A model generated the notes under the pieces. That model did no database searches. It was not told where the DNA came from and saw only the letters and a program-made list of their open reading frames with translations. A program made the position numbers and the translations under genes. Of a stretch of DNA of 64,000 nt, positions 1 through 9,110 are shown piece after piece (position 1 is the stretch's first letter; every line of letters starts with the position of its first letter). This DNA comes from G963662905 sp963662905. GTDB lineage: Bacteria > Bacteroidota > Bacteroidia > Bacteroidales > WRLA01. The stretch lies in contig CAXXFD010000003.1 in the NCBI GenBank assembly GCA_963662905.2, forward strand, positions 806,001 to 870,000. Reading direction: 5' to 3'.

Positions 1-312
1 ACAGTTTATTGCTTTTGCAGGGACAATCCAAGGATATATCAGTCCGGAACCAGCGTCAAGGGAAAGGGGCATATCTGCAAAATGGGAAACGGGCACATAC
101 GAAAACAGCTCTATATCTCAGCTCTGTCTGCTGTGCGCTACAATAAAGCATGCAGGATATTGTATGAACGGTTGACAGCTAAAGGGAAGCACGACAAGGT
201 AGCTAAGATTGCAGTTGCAAATAAATTGATCAAACAAATTTTTGCCATAATAGCAGATAATGAACCATATAACGAGGATCACATCAGCAAATTAAGGGTT
301 ACTTTACCATAA
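1..312 (+). pseudogene. IS110-family transposase, C-terminal fragment, frameshifted
   Basis: The reading frame ending at 312 carries the C-terminal signature of IS110/IS116/IS902 transposases: a QSGTSVKGKG stretch, then MGNGHIRKQLYISALSAVRY, and a basic helix near the end. The short open frame starting at the ATG at 82 is only the tail of this domain, not a gene. Bases 2-22 read FIAFAG in frame 2, which matches the residues expected just before the DNPRIYQSG segment that lies in frame 1, so one base appears to be missing near 20-24. The rest of the element is outside the window. It is probably an inactive remnant. Confidence 0.8.
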
Positions 313-366
313 TATTTTTCTTCAAACTGCCTCCAAATAAAAAAAGGTAGTTTGAAGAAAAATATT
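311..366. terminator. 21-bp stem-loop just after the IS110 fragment
   Basis: The arms 311-331 and 346-366 are inverted repeats of 21 bases with one G-T type mismatch and a 14-base A-rich loop. It starts at the transposase stop codon, so it may act as a terminator or be part of the IS110 end. IS110 elements lack ordinary terminal inverted repeats, which favours a terminator or hairpin role. Confidence 0.6.
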
Positions 367-390
367 ACACAAAACTCTTGCTTTTTAACA

Positions 391-460
391 CAGTTCATTC
401 CGACCGGAACAAAGCCAAACGAAGTGATTAAGGATTTGTGAAGGGAGGAATCTGTTAGGG
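391..460 (-). repeat. dispersed intergenic repeat, copy A
   Basis: Read on the minus strand, this stretch matches 30525-30595 closely: CAGATTCCTC, then a near-identical run of about 40 bases ending in GGTCGGAATGAA. The two copies are about 30 kb apart and both non-coding. The remaining bases 461-544 hold nothing else I recognise. Confidence 0.75.
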
Positions 461-544
461 ATTAATAGTCTATTAATAAATATCTGCATATTATTTTCAA
501 ACATTATTGTTACCCACAAAAAACAGAGTAGGACCAAAACAAAA

Positions 545-578
545 AACCTCTGCTCAATCGAACAGAGGTTTTTTTTGT
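545..578 (-). terminator. Rho-independent terminator of tRNA-Leu
   Basis: AACCTCTG (545-552) pairs with CAGAGGTT (563-570). Read on the minus strand the stem is followed by a T-run. It lies immediately downstream of the tRNA. Confidence 0.75.
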
Positions 579-579
579 T

Positions 580-667
580 TGGTGCCCAAGAAAAGACTCG
601 AACTTTCACGAGCATAAGCTCACTACACCCTGAATGTAGCGCGTCTACCAATTCCGCCACTTGGGCA
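580..667 (-). tRNA. tRNA-Leu (anticodon CAG)
   Basis: On the minus strand the sequence folds as a class II tRNA. The acceptor arms GCCCAAG and CTTGGGC pair, the anticodon stem CTACA/TGTAG encloses the loop TTCAGGG with anticodon CAG, a variable arm of the length typical of tRNA-Leu follows, then a TTCGAGT T-loop. The 3' CCA is encoded (580-582). It has its own promoter and terminator and reads CUG codons. Confidence 0.95.
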
Positions 668-676
668 ATGCGGCTG

Positions 677-684
677 CAAAAGTA
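677..684 (-). promoter_or_regulatory. Bacteroidota-type -7 box of tRNA-Leu
   Basis: On the minus strand this reads TACTTTTG, fitting TAnnTTTG, followed by GC, and it sits about 10 bases before the mature 5' end of the tRNA. The same octamer precedes rlmD, the AspT-like gene and gap in this window. Confidence 0.6.
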
Positions 685-715
685 GAAAATTATTTTAAAC
701 CGCAAAAGAAGTTTT

Positions 716-1651
716 TTAAAATATTTCGATAAATATTGCCACTGCCAAAAGGAAATCAAGGCTTAGGGTCGTAACAACATGGCTCCCCTGTGCAGGGATT
801 ATTTTTTCAAAATCCTGATAATCTTTGAGTAAGGTTATCATGGCCTTCAAGGCAAAGGGTAATGTCAGAAGGCTGAGATAAATCCAATACGAAGCCAAAG
901 CCAGAAAAGGCAGCACTATAATTATGGCATAAACCAATGCCAGGCTGATGGCATATACCAAAGCCGCACGCTTCTTGCCCAGTCCGATGACGAGATGTTT
1001 CCTTCCTCCTTTTTTATCCGCATCTGCATCGGGAAACTCATTGATAAACAAGAGCAATGCCGTTAAAATTCCGGGAGGGATACTGATCCACACCACATGC
1101 GCCGGGAACATTTCCTGAAGTGTTGAGCCGGCTGTAGCAGTTAAGGCGATATAGCTTCCGACGACCACCATTGAGCCAAGAGTGAGACCGGAAAGAATTT
1201 CACCGAGCATAATTTTTGCCAGAAAACCGGTATAAAAGGTAATGCTGAAGGCTCCAATCAAAATGAAGTAAAGCAATGCAAGATTCGATTGCAATGCCAG
1301 GTATAGGCCAATAGCACCGGAAAGCAGCAAACTGGCCACCGCAGCAAGCATAACAGAGACCGCTTTGGTTTTGCCTTGCACCAACATTCCGCTGCCACCA
1401 CTGAATGGCGTTCGCAGTGTATCGAAGTCAATTCCGGTCACAAAATCTGAATGCTCATTAAAGAGGTTCACAGAAGCATGTGCCAGAATTACCCCAAACA
1501 TCAGGAGCCCGGCATCAAGCCAGGGAAACTCCATTCCCGCTGATTTTAATTGCCCCCAGGCCAATGCCCAGCCAATCAGTACCAATACAATGCTCAACAC
1601 CAAAAAATCTGCCCGTGTTTGAGCTGCCCATATTTTTATTTTCTTTCCCAT
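716..1651 (-). CDS. UbiA-family prenyltransferase, MenA-like
   Basis: An integral membrane protein of about 311 aa that probably transfers a polyprenyl chain to an aromatic ring (1,4-dihydroxy-2-naphthoate in menaquinone synthesis is the best guess). It shows a first Asp-rich motif, NEHSDFVTGID, near residue 65, a second one, DADADKKGGRKHL, near 210, and about eight hydrophobic segments. The frame is open further upstream into the mevalonate kinase gene, but ATG at 1651 (MGKKIKIW) is preferred because it falls 19 bases after the kinase stop. It is the last gene of the five-gene isoprenoid operon, which fits use of the prenyl diphosphates the operon makes. The exact acceptor cannot be read from the sequence. 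Confidence 0.85.
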   Translation of the reverse strand: MGKKIKIWAAQTRADFLVLSIVLVLIGWALAWGQLKSAGMEFPWLDAGLLMFGVILAHASVNLFNEHSDFVTGIDFDTLRTPFSGGSGMLVQGKTKAVSVMLAAVASLLLSGAIGLYLALQSNLALLYFILIGAFSITFYTGFLAKIMLGEILSGLTLGSMVVVGSYIALTATAGSTLQEMFPAHVVWISIPPGILTALLLFINEFPDADADKKGGRKHLVIGLGKKRAALVYAISLALVYAIIIVLPFLALASYWIYLSLLTLPFALKAMITLLKDYQDFEKIIPAQGSHVVTTLSLDFLLAVAIFIEIF

Positions 1652-1670
1652 TTTTCTTTTTTTTACCTGA

Positions 1671-2630
1671 TTAATTCCTTGATTGCTCATAAACCGGCAA
1701 AACCTCCAGCCCGGCACTTTCAAACTGCTTGGAAACTTTCTCGTAATTTCCGGTAAATCCGAGCAGGTAGCCACCACCGCCCGATCCCAGTAGTTTCAAA
1801 CGATAGCTGTCTTCATCCAGACCTTTTTGCCATAATTCCGCGAAACCTTCGGGTATCATTTCCTGAAAAAGCTCCAGTTGCAGACGGCTCAATGAACGCA
1901 ATTCCTTATAAAATTCCTTTAACTGACCATTTACAAGATACTGAACGCAATTATTGTTCACCGGAATCAATTCTTCATTGATGCGCTTTTGATATTGCGG
2001 CTCTTCATAATTTTCTAAAAAACGGGTAACCAGAGGCCCTGTTTTCCCAATACGCCCGGTGTTCACCAAAAAAATGGCTCCTTTATCAAAATCAGACGGA
2101 CGTGGAATGCGCGTTCTGTTGATCTCATCATTTTCGATAATCAAAGGTTGCGCAAAATACGCGTTCAATGGATCGATGCCCGAGCTTTTACCGTGAAAAT
2201 GAGACTCTAAAAAGGAAAACAACTGCTTGATTTCAGTCATTTCTTTTTGAGGCAGATGGGCAATCCTACGCAACGGCCGAAATGCATATTGCGCGTAAAA
2301 TGCTGCAACCAAAGCACCACTGCTGCCAATACCATAGCCTTGCGGGATGGAGCTTTCAAAATAGAGACCGGATTTCAGGTCTTTAGCGAATCGTTCTATA
2401 TCAAACAATGCAGTAATAGAATTGTCCGCTTTCAATAAGTACTCCTGAAAGTCGAGCAGGTTTGAATTGCTTTTACGGGCATAGGCATAATCTGTATAAT
2501 TTTCACTGTTCAGAAAGCGCAGGCTTCCCTGATAATGCGTAAAAGGAATACTCAAAACTTTTGATCCAAACATTACAGTATATTCTCCAAAAAGAAGAAT
2601 TTTCGCGTAAAATATATCTGATCTCTTCAT
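1671..2630 (-). CDS. mevalonate kinase (GHMP family)
   Basis: A 319-aa cytosolic kinase expected to phosphorylate mevalonate to 5-phosphomevalonate with ATP. It has the three GHMP motifs: AKILLFGEY at residues 9-17, the glycine/serine-rich nucleotide loop IPQGYGIGSSGALVAA at about 95-110, and LLGSGGGGYLLGF near 280. SGIDPLNAY contains the Asp expected of the active site. Its ATG overlaps the stop of the upstream decarboxylase gene as ATGA (2627-2630), which suggests translational coupling. Identity as mevalonate kinase rather than another GHMP kinase rests on the IPxGxGxGSSGA form and the operon. Confidence 0.9.
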   Translation of the reverse strand: MKRSDIFYAKILLFGEYTVMFGSKVLSIPFTHYQGSLRFLNSENYTDYAYARKSNSNLLDFQEYLLKADNSITALFDIERFAKDLKSGLYFESSIPQGYGIGSSGALVAAFYAQYAFRPLRRIAHLPQKEMTEIKQLFSFLESHFHGKSSGIDPLNAYFAQPLIIENDEINRTRIPRPSDFDKGAIFLVNTGRIGKTGPLVTRFLENYEEPQYQKRINEELIPVNNNCVQYLVNGQLKEFYKELRSLSRLQLELFQEMIPEGFAELWQKGLDEDSYRLKLLGSGGGGYLLGFTGNYEKVSKQFESAGLEVLPVYEQSRN

Positions 2631-3721
2631 TTTAATCTATTTTTTTTAATGCGTGAAGGCCCTGAACCAATCCTGTCGTGTATGATACGCATCTGCGGAT
2701 ATAGCCCCAGAACATCTTTTTGCAGAAACTGCATCATCCTGTCTCGCTCTGAATCAGGATATAAAAGATGCAGGTTTGGGCCGGCATCCAGGGTAAAACA
2801 GAGCTTTGCACCGCTTTGTTCCCTGAATTCCTTTATTTTCTCAATAATCACAATTGTTTCTGCTTTCATCAGCATGTATGATGGAGATGAGCTCATCATA
2901 AGTGCATGAAGGCTCATCGCTTCGTTTTCAACAATTTCAGCAAAGCTTTTCCAGTCACCGGATTGCATTGCAGGCAAGAGCTTTTGCATATTCTGATGTG
3001 CTTGCCCTTCGCGGGCTTTTGCATAGGGATGTCCGTTCATCAAAGCATGTCCGGCAGTACTGGATACCGGTTTTTTACCGCCGTCAACAATAAGGATTGA
3101 GTCGTTTATCTTGTCGAAATCTTCGGAAAAATCCAGAGCCAACTTTTGGGCAAACAAATCATTTCCCAATTGATGGTATAATCCCCATAAAACATAGCCG
3201 CCAAAAACTGAGCGGCTGGCACTGCCCGATGCAAGCCGAGCCAGGAATGAAGCTTTTTCCATAAAAAACTGCACATCCGTCTCCGCTCGGGTGTAATATT
3301 GTTCTGCATCCATAATGCAAAGGGCCAATGCGCTCATCGAACTGGCCGATGATGCAATGCCGGCTGAGTGTGGAAATGTGTTCGCGGATTTTATTCCCAG
3401 ATCGAAATCCTGTATCCAGGGAATAAAGCCTTTCATCCTTTTGAGGCTTTCTTCCAATTTTGGAATAAAAGATGCATTTTCTTTTCCTTCAAAATTAAAC
3501 GAACGGATTTTCGCCGAACCTCCGGGAATAAAAGTGACCTTTGTCTGTGTCTTCGCTTCAGACAAGCTAAAACTCAGGCTCGGGTTCAAGGGCAGTTGCA
3601 TTCCATGTTTTCCCCAGTATTTGATCAATGCAATATTACTTGGGCTTTCCCAGCCGGCAGTATATTCACTATACCGGTTTTGCTCTGTATTTTGACCTTT
3701 AAATTTTTGTATATCAATCAT
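2627..3721 (-). CDS. mvaD: diphosphomevalonate decarboxylase
   Basis: About 364 aa. Catalyses ATP-dependent decarboxylation of diphosphomevalonate to isopentenyl diphosphate. Visible signatures are the N-terminal SPSNIALIKYWGK, TFPHSAGIASSASSMSALAL (phosphate loop), SGSASRSVFGGYVLW containing the catalytic Arg, and CFTLDAGPNLHLL with the catalytic Asp. A start six codons upstream (3739) is open, but ATG at 3721 forms an ATGA overlap with the stop of the upstream kinase gene, the same arrangement as the next junction, so it is chosen. Confidence 0.95.
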   Translation of the reverse strand: MIDIQKFKGQNTEQNRYSEYTAGWESPSNIALIKYWGKHGMQLPLNPSLSFSLSEAKTQTKVTFIPGGSAKIRSFNFEGKENASFIPKLEESLKRMKGFIPWIQDFDLGIKSANTFPHSAGIASSASSMSALALCIMDAEQYYTRAETDVQFFMEKASFLARLASGSASRSVFGGYVLWGLYHQLGNDLFAQKLALDFSEDFDKINDSILIVDGGKKPVSSTAGHALMNGHPYAKAREGQAHQNMQKLLPAMQSGDWKSFAEIVENEAMSLHALMMSSSPSYMLMKAETIVIIEKIKEFREQSGAKLCFTLDAGPNLHLLYPDSERDRMMQFLQKDVLGLYPQMRIIHDRIGSGPSRIKKNRLK

Positions 3722-4644
3722 AACACAATATCCTTCCAACTAAAATATGTACGGATTCCTTTGTCATGCAAATATTTTTCACTGTATTCAACGCCATCCT
3801 TGCCGGCCATTAAGGCAAAATCCCCGCCCCATGCACCCAAAGATTTTATTACTCCACTATAATCGGGATATTTAATCCGCTGAATGGACTCCAGTCCCGT
3901 TAACCGACTGGTAATTTCTTCATGCGCATGCATCAATCCGATAAACTCTTGTATATTTTTTGATTTGGTCAAATCAATAGAAATGCGACTGATTTTTGCC
4001 AAATCTGTTTTATTAATGACCTTCTGTTCGATAAACTTTTTTAATGCAGCTTCGGAATTTTGTTTTGCACCCTGATAGAAAAAAATAAGATCGTCAGCAA
4101 AGGGAAAATCCAATGCAACATCCTTTTGCTGACAGGTCGTTTCTTGCAGCCTGTAAAAGAATGGATTGTCGGCCTGGGCTGCGATTACATCATAACCCGA
4201 GCCATTGGATACCTTTTGATGGAACTCCCATGCATTGATTTCCGCCCATTGCGCTATGTTCGAGATAAATGCCGAACTGCTTCCCCAGCCCCAATGCCTG
4301 CTGAAGTCATTATTCACCCGAACCGTATTGGTTTGCAATAGTTTATGCAAAAAATCAGGCTTCATTTCGATAGCCGTTTCGAGCAGTTTTTTGAGAAAAG
4401 CGGATGCCTGGGCATTTTGCGAACGAATATGTACGCCATCATGCAAATTTATTTCCGCCTCAAACCAGGAAGAATAAAAATCGCCGGAAATCCAATGGAT
4501 ATTACCTGATTCTTTTTCTTCCTCCACGGACATTTTCTGGCCGCGTTTGAGTGGAAGCACCAAAGCCGTCGCCCCCATTTTTACGCTGTACTCACCGCTC
4601 AGCATCAGCTTGGCCCGCGAAAAATATTCGGAATTAGTTGCCAT
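3718..4644 (-). CDS. GYDIA-type GHMP kinase, probable phosphomevalonate kinase
   Basis: About 308 aa. The N-terminus AKLMLSGEYSV and the serine loop HWGWGSSSAFI mark a GHMP kinase, and NGSGYDVIAA is the motif that gives the Bacteroidota GYDIA family its name (here with V for I). No other phosphomevalonate kinase is present in the operon and this is the remaining step between the mevalonate kinase and decarboxylase genes, so that role is inferred rather than shown. ATG at 4644 overlaps the HMG-CoA reductase gene by 11 bases; an ATG at 4668 is also open but would overlap by 35. Confidence 0.8.
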   Translation of the reverse strand: MATNSEYFSRAKLMLSGEYSVKMGATALVLPLKRGQKMSVEEEKESGNIHWISGDFYSSWFEAEINLHDGVHIRSQNAQASAFLKKLLETAIEMKPDFLHKLLQTNTVRVNNDFSRHWGWGSSSAFISNIAQWAEINAWEFHQKVSNGSGYDVIAAQADNPFFYRLQETTCQQKDVALDFPFADDLIFFYQGAKQNSEAALKKFIEQKVINKTDLAKISRISIDLTKSKNIQEFIGLMHAHEEITSRLTGLESIQRIKYPDYSGVIKSLGAWGGDFALMAGKDGVEYSEKYLHDKGIRTYFSWKDIVL

Positions 4645-5992
4645 ATTTCTGCTCGCGTAGGTTTTCAATAAAATTCCGGACAGCTGTATGGCTCACTTTT
4701 TCTTTTTCGAAATGCTGCACGGCCAATTCTTTTTCTTCGGCGCATGCATTAAAGGAATTGAGGATATTCAGCAGGTGCATTTTCATATGTCCCAACTGAA
4801 TACCTTTGGTTACCAATGATTTAATGGCAGCAAAATTATTGGCAAGCCCTGCCGCAGAAGCAATGCGCATTAGTTCTTCCGCATTGGGATTGTGTAGGAT
4901 TTCGAGCGACAAGCGGGCCATGGGGTGCAAACGGGTCAGTCCGCCAACAGTTCCCAAAGCCATTGGGACTTTCAGTTTGTATGTAAAGATATCATTTTCA
5001 ATTTCCACGGAAGTCAGGCTGCTGTATTTACCTGAACGGGCAGCATAGGTGTGTCCGCCGGCTTCAACAGCACGGAAATCATTTCCGGTTGCCAAAACAA
5101 CGGCATCAATTCCATTAAAAATTCCCTTATTGTGCGTGGTAGCGCGATGCGGATCAATACGCGCAACTTCCACTGCACGGGCAAATTTGGTCACAAACTG
5201 ACCGGCCGTCAGATCCTCGTCCACATGTGCGAAGCTCTGCACAGAAGCGGATACCGAAGTTTCCACCAGGCAATCAGGCGTATAATTGGAGAGGATGGAC
5301 ATGATCACATCGGCTACTTTCTCAGTTCCCTGAAAATGACCGCTATTGTTCAGCCAGCTTTTCAGGATGATGGAAAACTCTTCGAGACAGCTGTTTATAA
5401 AATTCGCGCCCATGGAATCCACGGTTTCAAATTCAGCCTTGAGCTGGAAATAATCCGGCATTTCATGGCGCATATCTATAAGGGAAATCTCTTTGATCCC
5501 ACCGCCGCGTTTTACCATATTGGCTGTAATGTGTTCGGTTCCGGTAAGCAGATTTTCTTTCAGCTCATCAAAATGATGCTTCAGGCGGTCAACATCTCCT
5601 TTCCAGATAAAATGTACCTGCCCAATCTTAGTGGTCGAAATTACGGCAGCATGAAATCCACCACGTGATGCCCAGAATTTGGCACTTTTGGATGCCGCCG
5701 CAACCACCGAGCTTTCTTCAATAGTCATGGGAACATGGTATAATTTATTGTTAATCAGGAAATTTGGAGCGATACTAAATGGAAAATAGTAATTCGAGAG
5801 CGTATTTTCGCTAAACTCTTCAATCAGGCGCTGGACAGAAATATCAGGATGATGGAAGTTTTTCAAAACATCCTCTAAATGAGGCATATCCAGTTCTTTG
5901 CTTAGGCTCCTGATTTTTTCATCCCTGCTTTTTTTGCTGAAGCCTTGCTGTAGTTTTATTCCCAAATCTGTTGTCTGTGTAGTCGTCTTCAT
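4634..5992 (-). CDS. mvaA: hydroxymethylglutaryl-CoA reductase, class II type
   Basis: 452 aa. Interconverts HMG-CoA and mevalonate with NAD(P)H, the committed step of the mevalonate route. The class II catalytic residues can be placed: Glu in PMTIEESSVVAAAS (about 92), Lys289 in HNKGIF, Asp305 in GNDFRAVEAGGHTYAAR, and His402 in GIQLGHMKMH. The substrate-binding ENTLSNYYFPF lies near 62-72. The length is close to the bacterial class II enzymes. It is the first gene of the operon, followed with overlaps by the two kinases, the decarboxylase and the prenyltransferase. In a biosynthetic context it should run in the reductive direction. Confidence 0.95.
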   Translation of the reverse strand: MKTTTQTTDLGIKLQQGFSKKSRDEKIRSLSKELDMPHLEDVLKNFHHPDISVQRLIEEFSENTLSNYYFPFSIAPNFLINNKLYHVPMTIEESSVVAAASKSAKFWASRGGFHAAVISTTKIGQVHFIWKGDVDRLKHHFDELKENLLTGTEHITANMVKRGGGIKEISLIDMRHEMPDYFQLKAEFETVDSMGANFINSCLEEFSIILKSWLNNSGHFQGTEKVADVIMSILSNYTPDCLVETSVSASVQSFAHVDEDLTAGQFVTKFARAVEVARIDPHRATTHNKGIFNGIDAVVLATGNDFRAVEAGGHTYAARSGKYSSLTSVEIENDIFTYKLKVPMALGTVGGLTRLHPMARLSLEILHNPNAEELMRIASAAGLANNFAAIKSLVTKGIQLGHMKMHLLNILNSFNACAEEKELAVQHFEKEKVSHTAVRNFIENLREQKYGN

Positions 5993-6447
5993 CTTGAAGT
6001 ATTTTAATAAGAAACCCCCGGCTGAATGCTTTGTTCAACTTATTTAGATTTATTTTAAACAAAAAAAGCCCCTTGATTTCAAAATACAAATCTATGAATT
6101 ACAGAAACATGTCAATGGCATTATAAAAGCTGCCCTACTCACTGCAGATCCTATTTTGTCAAGGCTGCCGGATTCGTTGAACTTGTCTAAAAACGCTAAC
6201 TGAAGGGGTGCTCATTGCATGCAATTTCGTTAATTACAGTCAATTGTTCATAAACACCTAATGCAACCACAGATACTGAAACGTGCTTGCGATAAATTCT
6301 ATGCTCAAAATCCGAACTGTACTCCTTCATGAGGTACTTTTCAATTAATAGCGAGCCTTTCCAAAATAAGCAAACTTAAAGTGCGTTAAAAATGACTGGT
6401 TGTGAAATATCTCTGTTTCGCTGCCAATAATTTTTAAAAACTTTTTT
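5993..6447. other. divergent intergenic region between the mevalonate operon and the TonB receptor gene
   Basis: 455 bases that must hold the promoters of both divergent transcription units. It is AT-rich and I see no convincing paired promoter boxes, no riboswitch core and no gene. I looked specifically for the conserved GCCACTG of cobalamin riboswitches, because such receptors are often B12 transporters, and did not find it. Confidence 0.5.
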
Positions 6448-8490
6448 ATGTTAAAAACACAAGAACAAAAACAAAAAACGTATCGCTTCCGGCGTTGGGA
6501 CGGAAATGCCTACAGTGCATTCAACTCCCTGAAAAAGAAGGTAACCATTGGGGTTTTATCGCTTACATGCAGTTTGGCAATTGTTCCGAAATGTTCAGAA
6601 GCCCAAACCGATCGGCAGGAACATATGCAACAGGAAGATCTGGACGAAGTGGTTGTGTCGGCACAGCGTGCGCCGGTGCTATACAGCGAGATGGCACGCG
6701 TAGTTCACGTCATCAGTCAGGAGGAAATTGCTTCCGCGCCTGTGAGCGGGATCGACGGCCTGCTGGAATATGCTGCCGGCATCGACATCCGTCAACGTGG
6801 CGGAATGGACGTACAAGCCGACATCAGCCTGCGCGGCAGCTCTTCCGATCAGGTAGCCATCCTGCTCAACGGCATCAACATCACCGACCCGCAAACCGGG
6901 CACCACAACCTAAACCTGCCGATCGACCTCTCTGCAATCCAGCGTATTGAAATCCTTCAGGGTCCGGCAGCACGGATTTTCGGCGCCAATGCATTCTCCG
7001 GCGCCATCAACATCATCACCAGCCCCGAACATCAAAACAATCAAACGGAAATCAGCCTCACAGGCGGAGAATATGGATATTACCGCGCCGCAGCCAACCT
7101 GCAGCAAAAAGCCGGAAATACGCAACATTTTGCCAGCATCAGCCATAAAGCTTCTGATGGCTATACCGATAATACAGATTTCAAAAACAGCAATGTGTTT
7201 TATCATGGCCGCCTGAGCCTAAAGAAGCACAGCTTTGAACTGCAGGGCGGCTATAATACCAAAGAATTCGGGGCACTGGCATTTTACACACCCGCCTATC
7301 CAAATCAGTTTGAGGCTACACGCACCCAATTTGCCGGACTGAAATACAGCACCGGACAGAAAATCAAATTCAATGCATCAGGATACTGGCGCAGGCTTCA
7401 CGACCGTTTTGAGCTCTTCCGCTACGAAAGTCCCGAATGGTATAAAAACCACAACTATCATATGAGCGATATTGCCGGAGCTCAGGCATCGCTGCTTGTT
7501 TATTCTTCTATGGGCAAAACTTCCATTGGTCTCGAAGCCCGTGACGAGCGCATAAAAAGCAATGTTCTGGGATATGAAATGGACAAACCTGAAGCTGTGC
7601 CCGGCGAAGAAGGAGCGCAATTTACCAAAAGTGCCGACCGCCAAAGCATGAACCTTTATGTGGAACACAGCCTGATCCTGAACCGATGGAGCTTTTCTGC
7701 AGGAGCACTGGCTTATTGGCATTCAAGTCTGGAAGGAGCACATTTCTTTCCCGGAGCAGATATCAGCTATGCAGTCAGTTCCGCGCTGCGCCTTTACGCT
7801 ACGGCCAACCACAGCCTGCGCGTCCCGACTTTTACCGATCTTTTTTATGAAGGCCCGACCAATATCGGCAACCCAAACCTAAAACCCGAAGAATCGACCA
7901 GTTTTGAAGGAGGCATCAAGCTTCAGGACAGAGGAATCCAGGGACATGCTTTGGTGTACCGCAGGTTGGGAAGAAATGTAATTGATTGGGTAAAGGCCGA
8001 TGAAGAAAAACTTTGGCAGGCTCAGAACCTTACCGAAGTGAATACCACCGGCATCGAGATCAGTATGAGCACGCAGCCGGCGCAATGGTTTGAAGCCATG
8101 AAATTTGTGAAGCAATTCCGCCTTTCGTACAATTGGGCGAACATGGATAAAGAAAGCGGAGCGCTAATCAGCCGTTATGCCCTGGATTATTTGCGCCATA
8201 AACTGGATGCGGCAGCCAATTTCCATCTATGGAAAAAACTGGGCTTAAGCACTCTGATCAGTTGGCAGGATCGGGACGGCACCTATTTAAAATATGAAGA
8301 CGGTCAATCCACTGTTGCAGATTATAAACCCTTCGCGTTGGTCAATGCCCGTTTGCAATGGCAGGAAAAACACTGGATGGCCTATATGGAAGCCAACAAC
8401 CTTTTTGACGAAGAATATTTTGATTTCGGCAATGTGATACAGCCCGGAAGATGGCTAATAGCCGGTGTAAAAATTCGTCTGGCTTATTAA
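6448..8490 (+). CDS. TonB-dependent outer-membrane receptor
   Basis: 680 aa. An outer-membrane beta-barrel that takes up a ligand with energy from TonB. The N-terminus is the long basic leader often found in this phylum (RFRRWDGNAYSAF, then a hydrophobic signal ending near SEAQ at about 53). A TonB-box-like DEVVVSAQR follows. The plug domain runs to about residue 195 with LRGSSSDQVAILLNGINI and IEILQGPAARIFGANAFSGAINI. The C-terminus ends in an aromatic barrel strand. A BtuB-like ligand is possible but there is no cobalamin riboswitch or transport neighbour, so the substrate is unknown. Confidence 0.9.
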   Translation: MLKTQEQKQKTYRFRRWDGNAYSAFNSLKKKVTIGVLSLTCSLAIVPKCSEAQTDRQEHMQQEDLDEVVVSAQRAPVLYSEMARVVHVISQEEIASAPVSGIDGLLEYAAGIDIRQRGGMDVQADISLRGSSSDQVAILLNGINITDPQTGHHNLNLPIDLSAIQRIEILQGPAARIFGANAFSGAINIITSPEHQNNQTEISLTGGEYGYYRAAANLQQKAGNTQHFASISHKASDGYTDNTDFKNSNVFYHGRLSLKKHSFELQGGYNTKEFGALAFYTPAYPNQFEATRTQFAGLKYSTGQKIKFNASGYWRRLHDRFELFRYESPEWYKNHNYHMSDIAGAQASLLVYSSMGKTSIGLEARDERIKSNVLGYEMDKPEAVPGEEGAQFTKSADRQSMNLYVEHSLILNRWSFSAGALAYWHSSLEGAHFFPGADISYAVSSALRLYATANHSLRVPTFTDLFYEGPTNIGNPNLKPEESTSFEGGIKLQDRGIQGHALVYRRLGRNVIDWVKADEEKLWQAQNLTEVNTTGIEISMSTQPAQWFEAMKFVKQFRLSYNWANMDKESGALISRYALDYLRHKLDAAANFHLWKKLGLSTLISWQDRDGTYLKYEDGQSTVADYKPFALVNARLQWQEKHWMAYMEANNLFDEEYFDFGNVIQPGRWLIAGVKIRLAY

Positions 8491-9110
8491 TCTACACCTC
8501 CAGGGCGCAAGTAAATCTTTTGGACTTCAAAACCCCAGGTGTTGCCTGGGGTTGAAATATGCTGCCCTTTTGGGACGCAAGGTTTTGCAGGGATTTTGGT
8601 TCTTTGATATTTTTACACTCAATGAAAAACGCATATTTTGAGAGGCCATCACCAAGGCCAAAAGCCTTACTTAATTCAGGCCCGGTGCGCTGCCCTGGCC
8701 TAAAGGTCAATAATATACATTGGCGCCGGGAAAGGTCAGATTAACAACCGGGCTTCCGGTCGTCTATCATCAAAACAGTTTCCTGCATATAGCAATAGCT
8801 CATTTATGAATTAATGAAGCCAGCAACCCTATTTTAAACCCGCTATTTTCCATAAAAACGTTACTTCATGCAATGCATTGTTTTTTAGTAATTTAAAACA
8901 GAAACACTATAAGCAAAAGAAAAATTTTCCATAACTGTGAGATAATAGTGAGATGAAAAATTTGCTTTTCTCATTGGATTATAGGAAATTTGATAGATAA
9001 TTATTGGAGATAGGGAAAAGCCGGACAATATCGCAGCCAATCAATCAACCGGACTATGCCTGTTCCGATAAAGCCAAAGCAATATAGCAATAAATTAAAA
9101 ACCCTGACCT
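8491..9110. other. intergenic region with stem-loops
   Basis: 620 bases with no supported gene. AACCCCAGG (8531-8539) and CCTGGGGTT (8545-8553) form a perfect 9-bp stem with a 5-base loop that may end the receptor transcript, although no T-run follows. The second half is AT-rich and contains the repeated GTGAGAT motif listed separately. Confidence 0.5.
8937..8954 (+). promoter_or_regulatory. GTGAGATAATAGTGAGAT motif upstream of the 1,772-aa T9SS gene
   Basis: Two GTGAGAT half-sites in direct repeat. A near-identical block in the same orientation relative to its gene lies at 20028-20045 in front of the minus-strand T9SS operon. Both promoter regions also contain CAGAAACAC nearby. This suggests a shared regulator; it is inferred from two occurrences only. 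Confidence 0.4.

Noticed and set aside
385..759. 124-aa minus-strand frame over the tRNA
   Set aside because: It spans tRNA-Leu and its terminator; no protein-like composition.
5051..5668. 205-aa plus-strand frame opposite HMG-CoA reductase
   Set aside because: Antisense shadow of a well conserved enzyme gene.
5993..6447. Cobalamin riboswitch before the TonB receptor
   Set aside because: No conserved B12-box GCCACTG or fitting fold seen.
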